DNA from: Motilibacter deserti
GTDB taxonomy: Bacteria > Actinomycetota > Actinomycetes > Motilibacterales > Motilibacteraceae
Direction: 5' to 3'
NCBI RefSeq assembly: GCF_011250635.1
Contig: NZ_JAANNP010000003.1
Location: 100,697 to 142,112 of the forward strand
DNA length: 41,416 nucleotides
Part shown: piece after piece, positions 24,385-34,175 of the stretch
How the letters are laid out: the number at the start of each line of letters is the position of its first letter
How positions within the stretch are numbered: position 1 is the stretch's first letter
Made by a program: the position numbers and the translations under genes
The notes under the pieces: generated by a model
The model's input: only the letters and a program-made list of their open reading frames with translations
Told to the model about the DNA's origin: nothing
Database searches by the model: none

Positions 24385-25815
24385 TCACCGCTGGCGGTCA
24401 CGTACGAGGCCGTCGGCCAGGGGCACGGAGGCGTCCTCCTCTATCGGCTTGCGCTGCTCGGGCGGCGTGTAGATCCCCGTGGCCTGCGCCGCGGCGAGCC
24501 GTGCGTCCTCCGGCCGGACGACCGACAGCTGCGTCGACTCCGGCGGGAGCACGCTCTGCCACAGCCAGTCCGCCGCGACGCGCAGCCGGTTCGCGGCGGC
24601 CGGGAGGGCGTACAGGTGATAGGCCCGGGTGACGACCTTGGCCAGCGGGCCGGTGACCGGGATCCCGAGCGGCTTCGCGACCGCGTCCCAGCCGCCGAGG
24701 TCGGCGACGAGGCCGAGGTCCTTGTGCTTGTACGCCCGCGGCCGGCCGACCCCGAGGCTGGCCGCGAGGTTGCGGCCCAGCACGGTCCCCTGACGCTGGG
24801 CGTGCTGCGCCGTCGGGGGAGTGGCGGGCCGCTCCGCGTCGAGCGCCGTCACGGTGAGGTCGGGGACGGCCGCGGCGTCACCCGCCGCCCAGAGCCCGGG
24901 AACGCCCGGCACCGACAGGTCGGGCTCGACGATCAGCCGGCCGCGCCGGGCCGGCAGGCCGAGGCTCTCGATGAGCGGGCTGGGGGCGATGCCCGCGCCC
25001 CAGAGCAGCGTCCGGGTGGCGACGACGGTGCCGTCGGTGAGGCGGACGCTGCGCTCGTCGGCCGACGCGACGGAGACCCCCAGCCGGACCTCGACCCCGC
25101 GCCGTTCGAGCAGGCGCAGGGCCCGCCTGCCGAGGCTCGGGCCGAGCTCCGGCAGCACCGTGGGCGAGACGTCGACGAGCACCCAGCGGACGTCCTCGGC
25201 GTGCGTGCGGCTCCACCGCCGCTCGATGCGCCGCAGCCAGCGCTGGGTCTGGGCGACGACCTCGGTGCCGGTGTAGCCCGCGCCCACCGCGACGACGGTG
25301 AGCAGCGCGCTGCGCTCCGCCCGGCCTTCGGGCGTGTCGGGCTGGGCGTCGGCGAGGTCGAGCTGCTGGAGCAGGTGGTCACGCAGATAGACCGCCTCGA
25401 CGAGCGTCTTGAGCCCGCGCGCGTTCTCCGGCACGCCGGGGATGGGGAACTGGCGAGTCACCGAGCCCGGAGTGAGGGCGAGCCGGTCCCAGCCCAGCGT
25501 CTGCGCGGTCGTGCCACCGGCCGCGTCGACCGCCTGCACCGTCACGGTCCGCCCGGGCAGGTCGACGGCCGTCACGCGGCCGAGGACGAGGCGCACGCCC
25601 GGCAGCGCCCGACGCAGCGAGACCGCGATGTGGCGGGCCTCGACCACGCCGGTGGCGACCTCGGGCAGCAACGGGCTGTAGAGCAGGTAGTCCGTCGGGT
25701 TGACGAGCGTGAGCTCGGCCGTGCCCGCGGGCAGGTGGCGCTGCAGGTGGCGCAGGGCGTAGAACCCGGCGAACCCTCCGCCCACGACGACGATGCGGTC
25801 CCGGTCGCGGCTCAT
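24385..25815 (-). CDS. Type II NADH dehydrogenase (NDH-2-like FAD oxidoreductase)
   Basis: 476 residues, the size of NDH-2, which passes electrons from NADH to quinone at the membrane without pumping protons. The FAD motif GGGFAG is at residues 12-17, the NADH motif GAGYTG at 178-183, and the second FAD contact is the LWAAGDAAAVPD segment. The C-terminal region (around HLYALPAAANRLRVAADWLW) is the amphipathic membrane-binding part. ATG at 25815 has AGGAGG upstream. A perfect ECF41-type promoter at 25869-25895 reads toward it, with ~50 nt leader. Confidence 0.9.
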   Translation of the reverse strand: MSRDRDRIVVVGGGFAGFYALRHLQRHLPAGTAELTLVNPTDYLLYSPLLPEVATGVVEARHIAVSLRRALPGVRLVLGRVTAVDLPGRTVTVQAVDAAGGTTAQTLGWDRLALTPGSVTRQFPIPGVPENARGLKTLVEAVYLRDHLLQQLDLADAQPDTPEGRAERSALLTVVAVGAGYTGTEVVAQTQRWLRRIERRWSRTHAEDVRWVLVDVSPTVLPELGPSLGRRALRLLERRGVEVRLGVSVASADERSVRLTDGTVVATRTLLWGAGIAPSPLIESLGLPARRGRLIVEPDLSVPGVPGLWAAGDAAAVPDLTVTALDAERPATPPTAQHAQRQGTVLGRNLAASLGVGRPRAYKHKDLGLVADLGGWDAVAKPLGIPVTGPLAKVVTRAYHLYALPAAANRLRVAADWLWQSVLPPESTQLSVVRPEDARLAAAQATGIYTPPEQRKPIEEDASVPLADGLVRDRQR

Positions 25816-25868
25816 GGTGCCTCCTGGCGTTCCTTCCGGCGCCCCGGTCGGGGTGCTCGCACTGCTAG

Positions 25869-25895
25869 GACGGGAGTGCGCCCGAAGGTGTGACA
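25869..25895 (-). promoter_or_regulatory. ECF41-type promoter for the NADH dehydrogenase gene
   Basis: On the minus strand TGTCACA (25895-25889), a 16-nt spacer and CGTC (25872-25869) match the published ECF41 promoter plan exactly. The -10 lies about 54 nt before the dehydrogenase ATG. Confidence 0.75.
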
Positions 25896-25939
25896 TGCCG
25901 CCAGGTGCCGGCTGTGTGACGTGGACGACGCTCCCGTCA

Positions 25940-25966
25940 TGTCACACCACGGACGCCTCGACCGTC
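25940..25966 (+). promoter_or_regulatory. ECF41-type promoter for the epimerase-sigma operon
   Basis: TGTCACA (25940-25946), exactly 16 nt, then CGTC (25963-25966), 44 nt before the ATG at 26011. Together with the minus-strand copy it forms a divergent pair separated by 44 bp between the two -35 elements. Confidence 0.8.
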
Positions 25967-26010
25967 CACACCTCGCAGGGCAAGGACGCAACGACAGTGG
26001 AGGTGGCGGG

Positions 26011-26772
26011 ATGAAGGTCGCGGTCGCCGGTGGCACCGGCCTGATGGGCAGACTCGTGGTTCAGGAATTGGGCAGCAGGAGTCACGACACCGTCGTGGTC
26101 TCGCGCTCCACCGGCGTCGATCTCACGACGGGCGCGGGGCTCGACGCCGCCCTGGCCGGCGCGGACGCCGTCATCGACGTGGGGAACGTGACGACGACGA
26201 GCCGCGCGAAGTCGCTCGCCTACTTCGGCCCCGCCACCGAGCACCTCCTGCGCGCGTCCGAGCGGGCGGGCGTACGCCACCTGGTGGCGCTGTCGGTCGT
26301 CGGAGCGGACCGCGTCGGCCTCGGCTACTACGCGGGCAAGGTCCGCCAGGAGGAGCTGATCGCCGCGGGCGGCGTGCCGTGGACCGTGCTCCGGGCGACG
26401 CAGTTCCACGAGTTCGCCGGGCAGCTGCTCGCGGGCGGGCGCGGCCCCGTCGTGCCGGTCCCGCGGATGCTCAGCCGCCCGGTCGCGGCGTCCGAGGTGG
26501 CCGCCGAGCTCGTACGGCTCGTGGCCGGGCCGGCACAGGGGATGGCCACGCCCATCGCGGGGCCGGAGCCGCTCTGGATGCACGACATGGTCCGCCGCTT
26601 GCTGCGTGCGCGGGGGTCGCGGCGGCTCGTCGTCCCGCTTCCCTTGCCCGGCGCGACGGGGCGGGCCTTGTCGTCGGGCGGCCTGTTGCCCGAAGGTGGC
26701 TTCGTGCACGGGAAGCAGTCCTACGCCGACCACCTCGCCGGTCCGACCGCGCCGGCTCCCGCTTCCCGATGA
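26011..26772 (+). CDS. NAD(P)-binding epimerase/NmrA-like protein
   Basis: 253 residues with an atypical short-chain-dehydrogenase fold: Rossmann motif GGTGLMG at 7-13, the VIDVGNVTT strand and LVALSVVGADR, then Y with AGKVRQEE (YxxxK-like YYAGK). These proteins bind NAD(P) and may be redox sensors or act on carbohydrate or quinone substrates. The ATG is preceded by GTGGAGG. Its stop overlaps the sigma factor ATG (ATGA). An epimerase or oxidoreductase beside the sigma factor is the usual ECF41 'COE' arrangement. Confidence 0.86.
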   Translation: MKVAVAGGTGLMGRLVVQELGSRSHDTVVVSRSTGVDLTTGAGLDAALAGADAVIDVGNVTTTSRAKSLAYFGPATEHLLRASERAGVRHLVALSVVGADRVGLGYYAGKVRQEELIAAGGVPWTVLRATQFHEFAGQLLAGGRGPVVPVPRMLSRPVAASEVAAELVRLVAGPAQGMATPIAGPEPLWMHDMVRRLLRARGSRRLVVPLPLPGATGRALSSGGLLPEGGFVHGKQSYADHLAGPTAPAPASR

Positions 26773-27665
26773 CGCGGGAGGAGGAGCTGGCGGCGCAGTT
26801 CACCCGGGCCCGCTCGCGCTTGGTGGGGATCGCGTACGCCATCGTCGGCACCGTCGCGGAGGCGGAGGACGTCGTGTCCGACTGCTGGCCCCGGCTCGTC
26901 GCAGCGGACGGCGAGGAGCGCGTGCGCGACGTCGAGGCGTGGGCGGTCGTGGCCGTCTCCCGCCGCGCGCTGGACGTGCTTCGCTCGGCTCGCGTGCAGC
27001 GGGAGGCGTACGTCGGGCCGTGGCTGCCCGAGCCCGTCGTCGGTGCGCTGCCCCAGCCCTCGGCCGGCGTCGCCGACCCGGCGGACCGCGTCACGCTCGA
27101 CGACTCGGTGAGCTATGCGCTGATGGTCGTGCTCGAGACGCTGTCCCCGGCCGAGCGCGTGGTGTGGGTGCTGCACGAGGTGTTCGGCATGCCGCTGTCC
27201 GAGGTGGCCGGCGTCGTCGGCCGGACTCCGGCGGCCGTCCGCCAGCTGGCCGTCCGCGCACGGGCGCACGTGCGCTCGGGCGCGCCACGGGTGGACGTCA
27301 GCGCGCAGGACCACGGGCGTACGGTCGCCGCCTTCCTCGCCGCCGCCGGGAACGGCGACCTCGCGGGCCTCGTCGCACTCCTCGACCCGGACGTGGTCCT
27401 GACCAGCGACGGCGGCGGCGTCGTCAACGCGGCCCGGCGGCCGGTCACCGGAGCGGAGCGGGTCGCGCGATTCCTGCTCGGCGTGGCCCAGAAGCGCAAG
27501 TGGGGCGCCGGCGACCGCGTCGAGCCCACGGTGGTCAACGGAGGCCCCGGGCTGGCGTTCTACGCCGAGGGCGAGCTCAGCTCGGTCGCCGCGCTCACCG
27601 TGGCCGACGGTCGCGTGCTCCGGGTGGACATCGTCCTCGCGCCGGCGAAGCTGCGGCGGGCGTAG
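26769..27665 (+). CDS. ECF41-family RNA polymerase sigma factor with SnoaL-like C-terminal domain (SigJ-like)
   Basis: 298 residues: sigma region 2 (about 10-78) and region 4 (about 112-168) are joined by a linker carrying WLPEP (85-89), and a C-terminal SnoaL-like domain (about 185-298) contains DGGG (214-217) and ends APAKLRRA. WLPEP, DGGG and the terminal NPxKL-like motif are the hallmarks of ECF41 sigma factors, in which the extra domain controls activity instead of a separate anti-sigma factor. Translationally coupled to the upstream epimerase. Perfect ECF41 promoters at 25940 and 25869 predict autoregulation. Confidence 0.92.
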   Translation: MTREEELAAQFTRARSRLVGIAYAIVGTVAEAEDVVSDCWPRLVAADGEERVRDVEAWAVVAVSRRALDVLRSARVQREAYVGPWLPEPVVGALPQPSAGVADPADRVTLDDSVSYALMVVLETLSPAERVVWVLHEVFGMPLSEVAGVVGRTPAAVRQLAVRARAHVRSGAPRVDVSAQDHGRTVAAFLAAAGNGDLAGLVALLDPDVVLTSDGGGVVNAARRPVTGAERVARFLLGVAQKRKWGAGDRVEPTVVNGGPGLAFYAEGELSSVAALTVADGRVLRVDIVLAPAKLRRA

Positions 27666-27708
27666 AAACCCGCGGGCATTTGCAGCGGGCCGCGGGAGAT
27701 CATGGCCC

Positions 27709-28221
27709 GTGCCTGTCGACAGGACCCTCGCGCGGGTCGACGCGGACCTCGCCGCCGGCGACGCGCGGATGGCCACGCAGCGGCTGCGCGGGCTGGTGGC
27801 GTCGTACCCGTGGCGGATGGACGTGCGCGAGCGCCTCGCCGCCGCGTACCGGATGACCGGCGACGCCGCGCAGGCCGGCCGCTGGGGCTACCTGCCCGGC
27901 GTCGCGACACCCGAGGAGCTGCAGGCGTTCGCACACGCGACCCCCGACCCGTTGAACCGCATGCGTGCTCTTCGATGGGCTGCCGCTGAGGACAGCGCCG
28001 AGCCGGACGTCCGGGCCAGGCTGCGGAGGCTGCGGGACGAGGCCGAGGCGACGTACGAGCGCGAGCTGCGCTACGAGGCGCTCCCGGCCACTCTCGCCGA
28101 GCCGTACGAGAGCAACAAATGGCTCGACCGGCTCGTCGTCGCTGCGATCGTGGCGACGATCCTGTTCTTCGTCCTGGGCGTGGCCAACGGCGTCGTCACC
28201 GTCGTGCGCTGGCTGCTCTGA
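27709..28221 (+). CDS. Conserved hypothetical membrane-anchored protein (DUF6584-like)
   Basis: 170 residues: an N-terminal tetratricopeptide-like helical repeat region (LARVDADLAAGDARMATQRL, then LVASYPWRMDVRERLAAAYR) and one C-terminal membrane helix around 142-165 (VVAAIVATILFFVLGVA). The repeat region resembles the actinobacterial DUF6584 family. GTG start at 27709 with GGGAG about 10 nt upstream. No function known. Confidence 0.8.
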   Translation: MPVDRTLARVDADLAAGDARMATQRLRGLVASYPWRMDVRERLAAAYRMTGDAAQAGRWGYLPGVATPEELQAFAHATPDPLNRMRALRWAAAEDSAEPDVRARLRRLRDEAEATYERELRYEALPATLAEPYESNKWLDRLVVAAIVATILFFVLGVANGVVTVVRWLL

Positions 28222-28244
28222 CCGGCCGACGGTCCGTCGACCGC

Positions 28245-28293
28245 TGTCACACCTTGGCGGCCGCGTCCGCGCTGCCCGAGGCGGGGTGTGACA
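28245..28293. repeat. Inverted repeat built from TGTCACACC
   Basis: TGTCACACC at 28245-28253 and GGTGTGACA at 28285-28293 are perfect inverted copies 31 nt apart, 23 nt after the preceding stop and upstream of the monooxygenase gene. The arms contain the ECF41 -35 heptamer but no CGTC at 16 nt in either direction. It could be a terminator stem or an operator. Confidence 0.45.
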
Positions 28294-28313
28294 GGGCGCC
28301 CGCAGGCCCCTTC

Positions 28314-28326
28314 TAGCATCGAGCGC
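28314..28326 (+). promoter_or_regulatory. -10 element for leaderless monooxygenase transcript
   Basis: TAGCAT (28314-28319) ends 7 nt before GTG 28327, with no Shine-Dalgarno. GTGACA at 28288-28293 could be a distant -35 (20-nt spacing). Confidence 0.5.
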
Positions 28327-28656
28327 GTGATCCTCATCGTCGTGAAGTGGCACGTCCGGGACGAGTACGCCGACCGCTGGCCTGAGCTGGTCCGCGAGTT
28401 CACCGAGGCCACCCGGGCCGAGCCCGGCAACCGGTTCTTCGAGTGGTCGCGCAGCGTCGACGACCCGTCCACGTGGGTGCTGGTCGAAGGGTTCGCCGAC
28501 TCCGCCGCCGGCGCCGAGCACGTCGGCGGGGCGCACTTCCAGAAGGCGATCGCGCAGTTCCCCGACTACGTCAGCCGGACGCCCGAGATCATGTACGTCG
28601 ACTCCGCCGATCTCGACGGGTGGGGGCCGATGGCCGAGGTGCAGCCGCGCGGCTGA
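28327..28656 (+). CDS. Antibiotic biosynthesis monooxygenase (ABM) family protein
   Basis: 109 residues with the dimeric alpha-beta barrel ABM fold: IVVKWHVRDEYADRWPELVREFTEATRAEPG at the start (shown in pieces: IVVKWHV, EFTEATRAEPGN), FFEWSRSVDDPSTWVLVEGF, and a conserved His in the AEHVGGAHFQKAI segment. Family members include quinol monooxygenases such as YgiN; activity here is not assignable. GTG start with a leaderless promoter. Confidence 0.85.
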   Translation: MILIVVKWHVRDEYADRWPELVREFTEATRAEPGNRFFEWSRSVDDPSTWVLVEGFADSAAGAEHVGGAHFQKAIAQFPDYVSRTPEIMYVDSADLDGWGPMAEVQPRG

Positions 28657-28677
28657 CGCCTCCGAATCCTCTGCAGG

Positions 28678-28721
28678 CATGCGGCGTCTGCTGTCGTGGG
28701 GACGGCAGCAGGCGCCGCATG
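28678..28721. terminator. Bidirectional hairpin terminator
   Basis: CATGCGGCG/CGCCGCATG outer arms and CTGCTGTC/GGCAGCAG-like inner arms close a 4-6 nt loop, between the convergent ABM gene and the cbiX gene. No long T-run. Confidence 0.8.
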
Positions 28722-28729
28722 TTCCCGGT

Positions 28730-29728
28730 CTAGTCCGGCTGGCCGTGCGTGTGCGAGTGGCTGTGCCCGTGCGAGTGCCCGTGGCCGTCCCTGTGCGCGT
28801 GGCCATGGCCGTGCGAGTGCGGGTGCGCCGGGTCGTCCGGGTGGTCGTGCGGGGCCTGCGGCAGCCCGACCTTGGCTTCGCGCCCCGGCAGCGGCGTGCG
28901 GTACATGCACGTGTCGCAGTTGTTGCGGATCCCGCCCGCGACGGCCTCCTCGTAGCGCGCGATGACCACGTCGGCGAGCAGGTCGCAGTCACCGATCAGG
29001 TCGGCGCACCGCACCTCGACCTCGGGGTGCTCGGCCGCCCACCCCTCCGCCTGGCTGACGATCCGGTCCGGCAGGACGCCGGCGAACATGAAGTACGGCA
29101 GCACGACCACCCGTGTCGCGCCGAGCAGCCGGCAGCGCTCGAGCGCCGCGGGCACACCGGGCTGCGCGAGGCTGATGAAGCTCGACTCGACCCCGGCCAG
29201 CCCCCGCCCTTCTGCGAAGAGCCGGCCGGCGCGGAACACCTCGGCGTTGGCGTCCGGGTCGGTGGACCCACGGCCGACGAGGACGACGTGGGTGCCCGCC
29301 CGCTCGGCGTCGTCGAGCACCGCCGACAGCCGCTCGTCGAGCGCGGCCAGGATGCGCGGGTCGGCTGCGAGCGGGCGGCCGTACGCGTACGTCAGCTGCG
29401 GGTGGCGCTCCCGCTCGCGGTCCATCGCCGCGGGGATGTCGCCCTTCGCGTGCCCGGCGGCCACGAGCATGAGCGGGACCGCGACCAGGTGGCGGTGGCC
29501 CGCGTCGACGAGCGAGGCGACCGCGTCCATGAGCGGGGGCGGGGCGAGCTCGATGAGGCCGCCGCCGACCGCCACTCCGGTGCCGGCCATGCGCTCGGCC
29601 ACCCGCCGCGTGAAGCTCGTGAACTGCTCGACGCCGGCCGCGTCTCGCGTGCCGTGCCCGACGATCAGCAGCGGGGGAGCGGAGCGGGCGGAGTCTGCGG
29701 GCAGGGCGGCGACGGCGGGGGCGGGCAC
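28730..29728 (-). CDS. cbiX: Sirohydrochlorin chelatase, long CbiX type
   Basis: 332 residues. Two chelatase half-domains: GHGTRD at 24-29 and AGHAKGDIP (His93) in the first, FMFAGVLPD in the second. The C-terminus carries a C271-x2-C274 pair (NNCDTCMYRTPLPG) typical of long CbiX enzymes that hold a [4Fe-4S] cluster, followed by a His-rich tail (residues ~293-332, HSHGHGHAHRDGHGHSHG-like), a metal-buffering region. It inserts metal (cobalt or iron) into sirohydrochlorin. GTG 29728 is preceded by CACACT and 6 nt, with no Shine-Dalgarno. Divergent from acnA. Confidence 0.92.
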   Translation of the reverse strand: MPAPAVAALPADSARSAPPLLIVGHGTRDAAGVEQFTSFTRRVAERMAGTGVAVGGGLIELAPPPLMDAVASLVDAGHRHLVAVPLMLVAAGHAKGDIPAAMDRERERHPQLTYAYGRPLAADPRILAALDERLSAVLDDAERAGTHVVLVGRGSTDPDANAEVFRAGRLFAEGRGLAGVESSFISLAQPGVPAALERCRLLGATRVVVLPYFMFAGVLPDRIVSQAEGWAAEHPEVEVRCADLIGDCDLLADVVIARYEEAVAGGIRNNCDTCMYRTPLPGREAKVGLPQAPHDHPDDPAHPHSHGHGHAHRDGHGHSHGHSHSHTHGQPD

Positions 29729-29764
29729 GCGGACAGTGTGGCCCGCGAGCGGCTACAGTGAAAG

Positions 29765-29782
29765 TATCTCGACGTCGAGATA
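29765..29782. promoter_or_regulatory. 18-bp perfect palindrome between cbiX and acnA
   Basis: TATCTCGACGTCGAGATA is fully symmetric; an additional ATATCTCG repeat follows at 29780-29787. Its A+T-rich ends and position 37 nt upstream of cbiX and 113 nt upstream of acnA suit a dimeric repressor acting on one or both genes. Confidence 0.7.
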
Positions 29783-29795
29783 TCTCGCCGGGTCC

Positions 29796-29813
29796 AAGTA
29801 AGCCTCGCCTTAC
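29796..29813. promoter_or_regulatory. Iron-box-like (DtxR/IdeR) element upstream of acnA
   Basis: Read on the minus strand the site is TAAGGCGAGGCTTACTT, close to the DtxR/IdeR consensus TTAGGTTAGGCTAACCTAA but with several mismatches. Half-site symmetry is GTAAG/CTTAC around a 6-bp centre. Control of an iron-sulfur enzyme gene by an iron regulator would make sense; unproven. Confidence 0.4.
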
Positions 29814-29894
29814 TGCCTGGCGGGGGCGGGAGCGGGGCAGGATGAACGAGATTGCCTTGGTCCCGCACCGGGACGCACTGGGAGGAGAGCGCTC

Positions 29895-32735
<2,841 letters not shown>

Positions 32736-32829
32736 CGGTCAGTCAAGACCATCCGCCGACGGCGGGTCGCCCGGGTGCTCGCGCCCGGACGGCCCGCCGT
32801 CGCCGTTCCCCGTCGAGAAAGGTCCTGCG

Positions 32830-33201
32830 ATGACCGAGGGGTACGCCCCGCCCGGCTGGCCCGCCGAGGTCCGTCCGCCCGGCGCGCCGGACTGGGAGAA
32901 GACCGCCGTCGCGTGGCTCTTCGACCTCTGCCCGCCGGACTACCGCGCGCACGAGGTGCTGCGGCGCTACCCCGCGGTGCTCGCGCGGTTCGCCGCGTAC
33001 GCCGTGGCTGCCGGGATCGAGGCCTCCCGCCGCGGCCTGTCGACGGCCCGGGACGACCTGCGCGGCGTCGTGCCGCCGCAGGCCGTGGAGGCGGCACTGG
33101 CCGCGTACGAGCGCGAAGGGGCGCGGCTGCAGGCGTCGGCCCGTGCCGTCGCGCTGGTCGAGGAGGCGCTGCGCGGGCGGCGGTTCACGCAGCGGATGTA
33201 G
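32830..33201 (+). CDS. Conserved hypothetical protein, 123 residues
   Basis: Mainly helical, Ala/Arg/Glu-rich cytosolic protein with no signal or membrane segment. Core segments are WEKTAVAWLFDLCPPDYRAHEVLRR (in pieces) and RFAAYAVAAGIEASRRGLSTAR, ending in a basic RGRRFTQRM tail. The ATG has GAAAGG about 8 nt upstream; it begins 94 nt after acnA and ends before a strong terminator, so it may be cotranscribed with acnA. Function unknown. Confidence 0.78.
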   Translation: MTEGYAPPGWPAEVRPPGAPDWEKTAVAWLFDLCPPDYRAHEVLRRYPAVLARFAAYAVAAGIEASRRGLSTARDDLRGVVPPQAVEAALAAYEREGARLQASARAVALVEEALRGRRFTQRM

Positions 33202-33233
33202 CCGGCGGGCCGACGCCGGCACCGGGAACGCGG

Positions 33234-33266
33234 AAGGCGGGCCGCCCCGAGGGGCGGCCCGCCTTT
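33234..33266. terminator. Strong rho-independent terminator, bidirectional
   Basis: AAGGCGGGCCGCCCC (33234-33248) and GGGGCGGCCCGCCTT pair over a GA-type minimal loop and end in TTT; the AAAGG start supplies a T-run for the minus strand. It separates the acnA unit from the convergent sugar ABC operon. Confidence 0.9.
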
Positions 33267-33284
33267 GCTCGCGTGTCGCGGGAG

Positions 33285-34175
33285 CTAGCTCTTGACCGAC
33301 CCGGCCATCAGGCCGCCGACGAAGTAGCGCCCGAGGACGATGTAGACGATCAGCGTCGGGATCGACGCGATCATCGCACCGGCCATCGAGGCCGAGTAGT
33401 TCGTCAGCTGGCCGCCGGCCAGCGCGTTCAACGCGATCGTGATCGGCCCGTTCCTGGTGTTCGAGAGGAAGATCGCGAACAGGTAGTCGTTCCAGGCCGA
33501 GGTGAACTGCCAGATGATCGTGACCACGAAGCCCGGGCCCGACAGCGGCAGGATGATCGACGCGTACGTGCGGAACATTCCGGCGCCGTCGACCTGTGCC
33601 GCCTCGACGAGCTCGTGCGGCACCGAGGCGTAGTAGTTGCGGAAGATCAGCGTGCAGATCGGGATGCCGTAGATGATGTGCACGAAGATCAGCGTGGGGA
33701 TGCCGTTCGGCAGGCCGATCCAGACCGTGAGCTGGCGCAGCGGGATGACGACGGCCTGGTACGGGATGAACATCCCGAACAGGAACAGCGTGAACAGCAC
33801 GTCTGCACCGGGGAAGCGCCACCGCGACAGCACGAAGCCGTTGATCGAGCCGATCGCCGAGGAGATCAGCGCGGCCGGGATCGCCAGCTGGAACGTACGC
33901 CAGAGCGAGGGGCTCAGGCTGTCCCAGGCGGTCTTCCAGCCCTCGGTCGTCCAGTTCTGCGGCAGGAGCCACGCACGGTCGGCCGAGGTCTCCGCCGACG
34001 GCTTGAAGCTCGTCACGAAGAGCACGTAGGCCGGCAGCAGCACCATGAGCAGGAAGAGGACCAGCAGCACGAACCGGACCGTCCGGGCGGTCTGCGAGCG
34101 GGGCGAGGACTTCTTCTTGCGCGGGCGCGGAGCGGCCGCCGAGGTCGCCGGCGCCGGGATCGTCTGAGTGCTCAT
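33285..34175 (-). CDS. Sugar ABC transporter permease, MalG type
   Basis: 296-residue membrane permease of the carbohydrate uptake (CUT1) class with six helices. The EAA loop that contacts the ATPase reads EAAQVDGAGMFRTYASIILP near residues 193-212. A basic linker (PRPRKKKSSPRSQ) precedes the first helix. ATG 34175 overlaps the stop of the MalF-type gene (ATGA). Third gene of the operon; no ATPase follows, so a shared ATPase such as MsiK elsewhere is expected. Confidence 0.93.
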   Translation of the reverse strand: MSTQTIPAPATSAAAPRPRKKKSSPRSQTARTVRFVLLVLFLLMVLLPAYVLFVTSFKPSAETSADRAWLLPQNWTTEGWKTAWDSLSPSLWRTFQLAIPAALISSAIGSINGFVLSRWRFPGADVLFTLFLFGMFIPYQAVVIPLRQLTVWIGLPNGIPTLIFVHIIYGIPICTLIFRNYYASVPHELVEAAQVDGAGMFRTYASIILPLSGPGFVVTIIWQFTSAWNDYLFAIFLSNTRNGPITIALNALAGGQLTNYSASMAGAMIASIPTLIVYIVLGRYFVGGLMAGSVKS

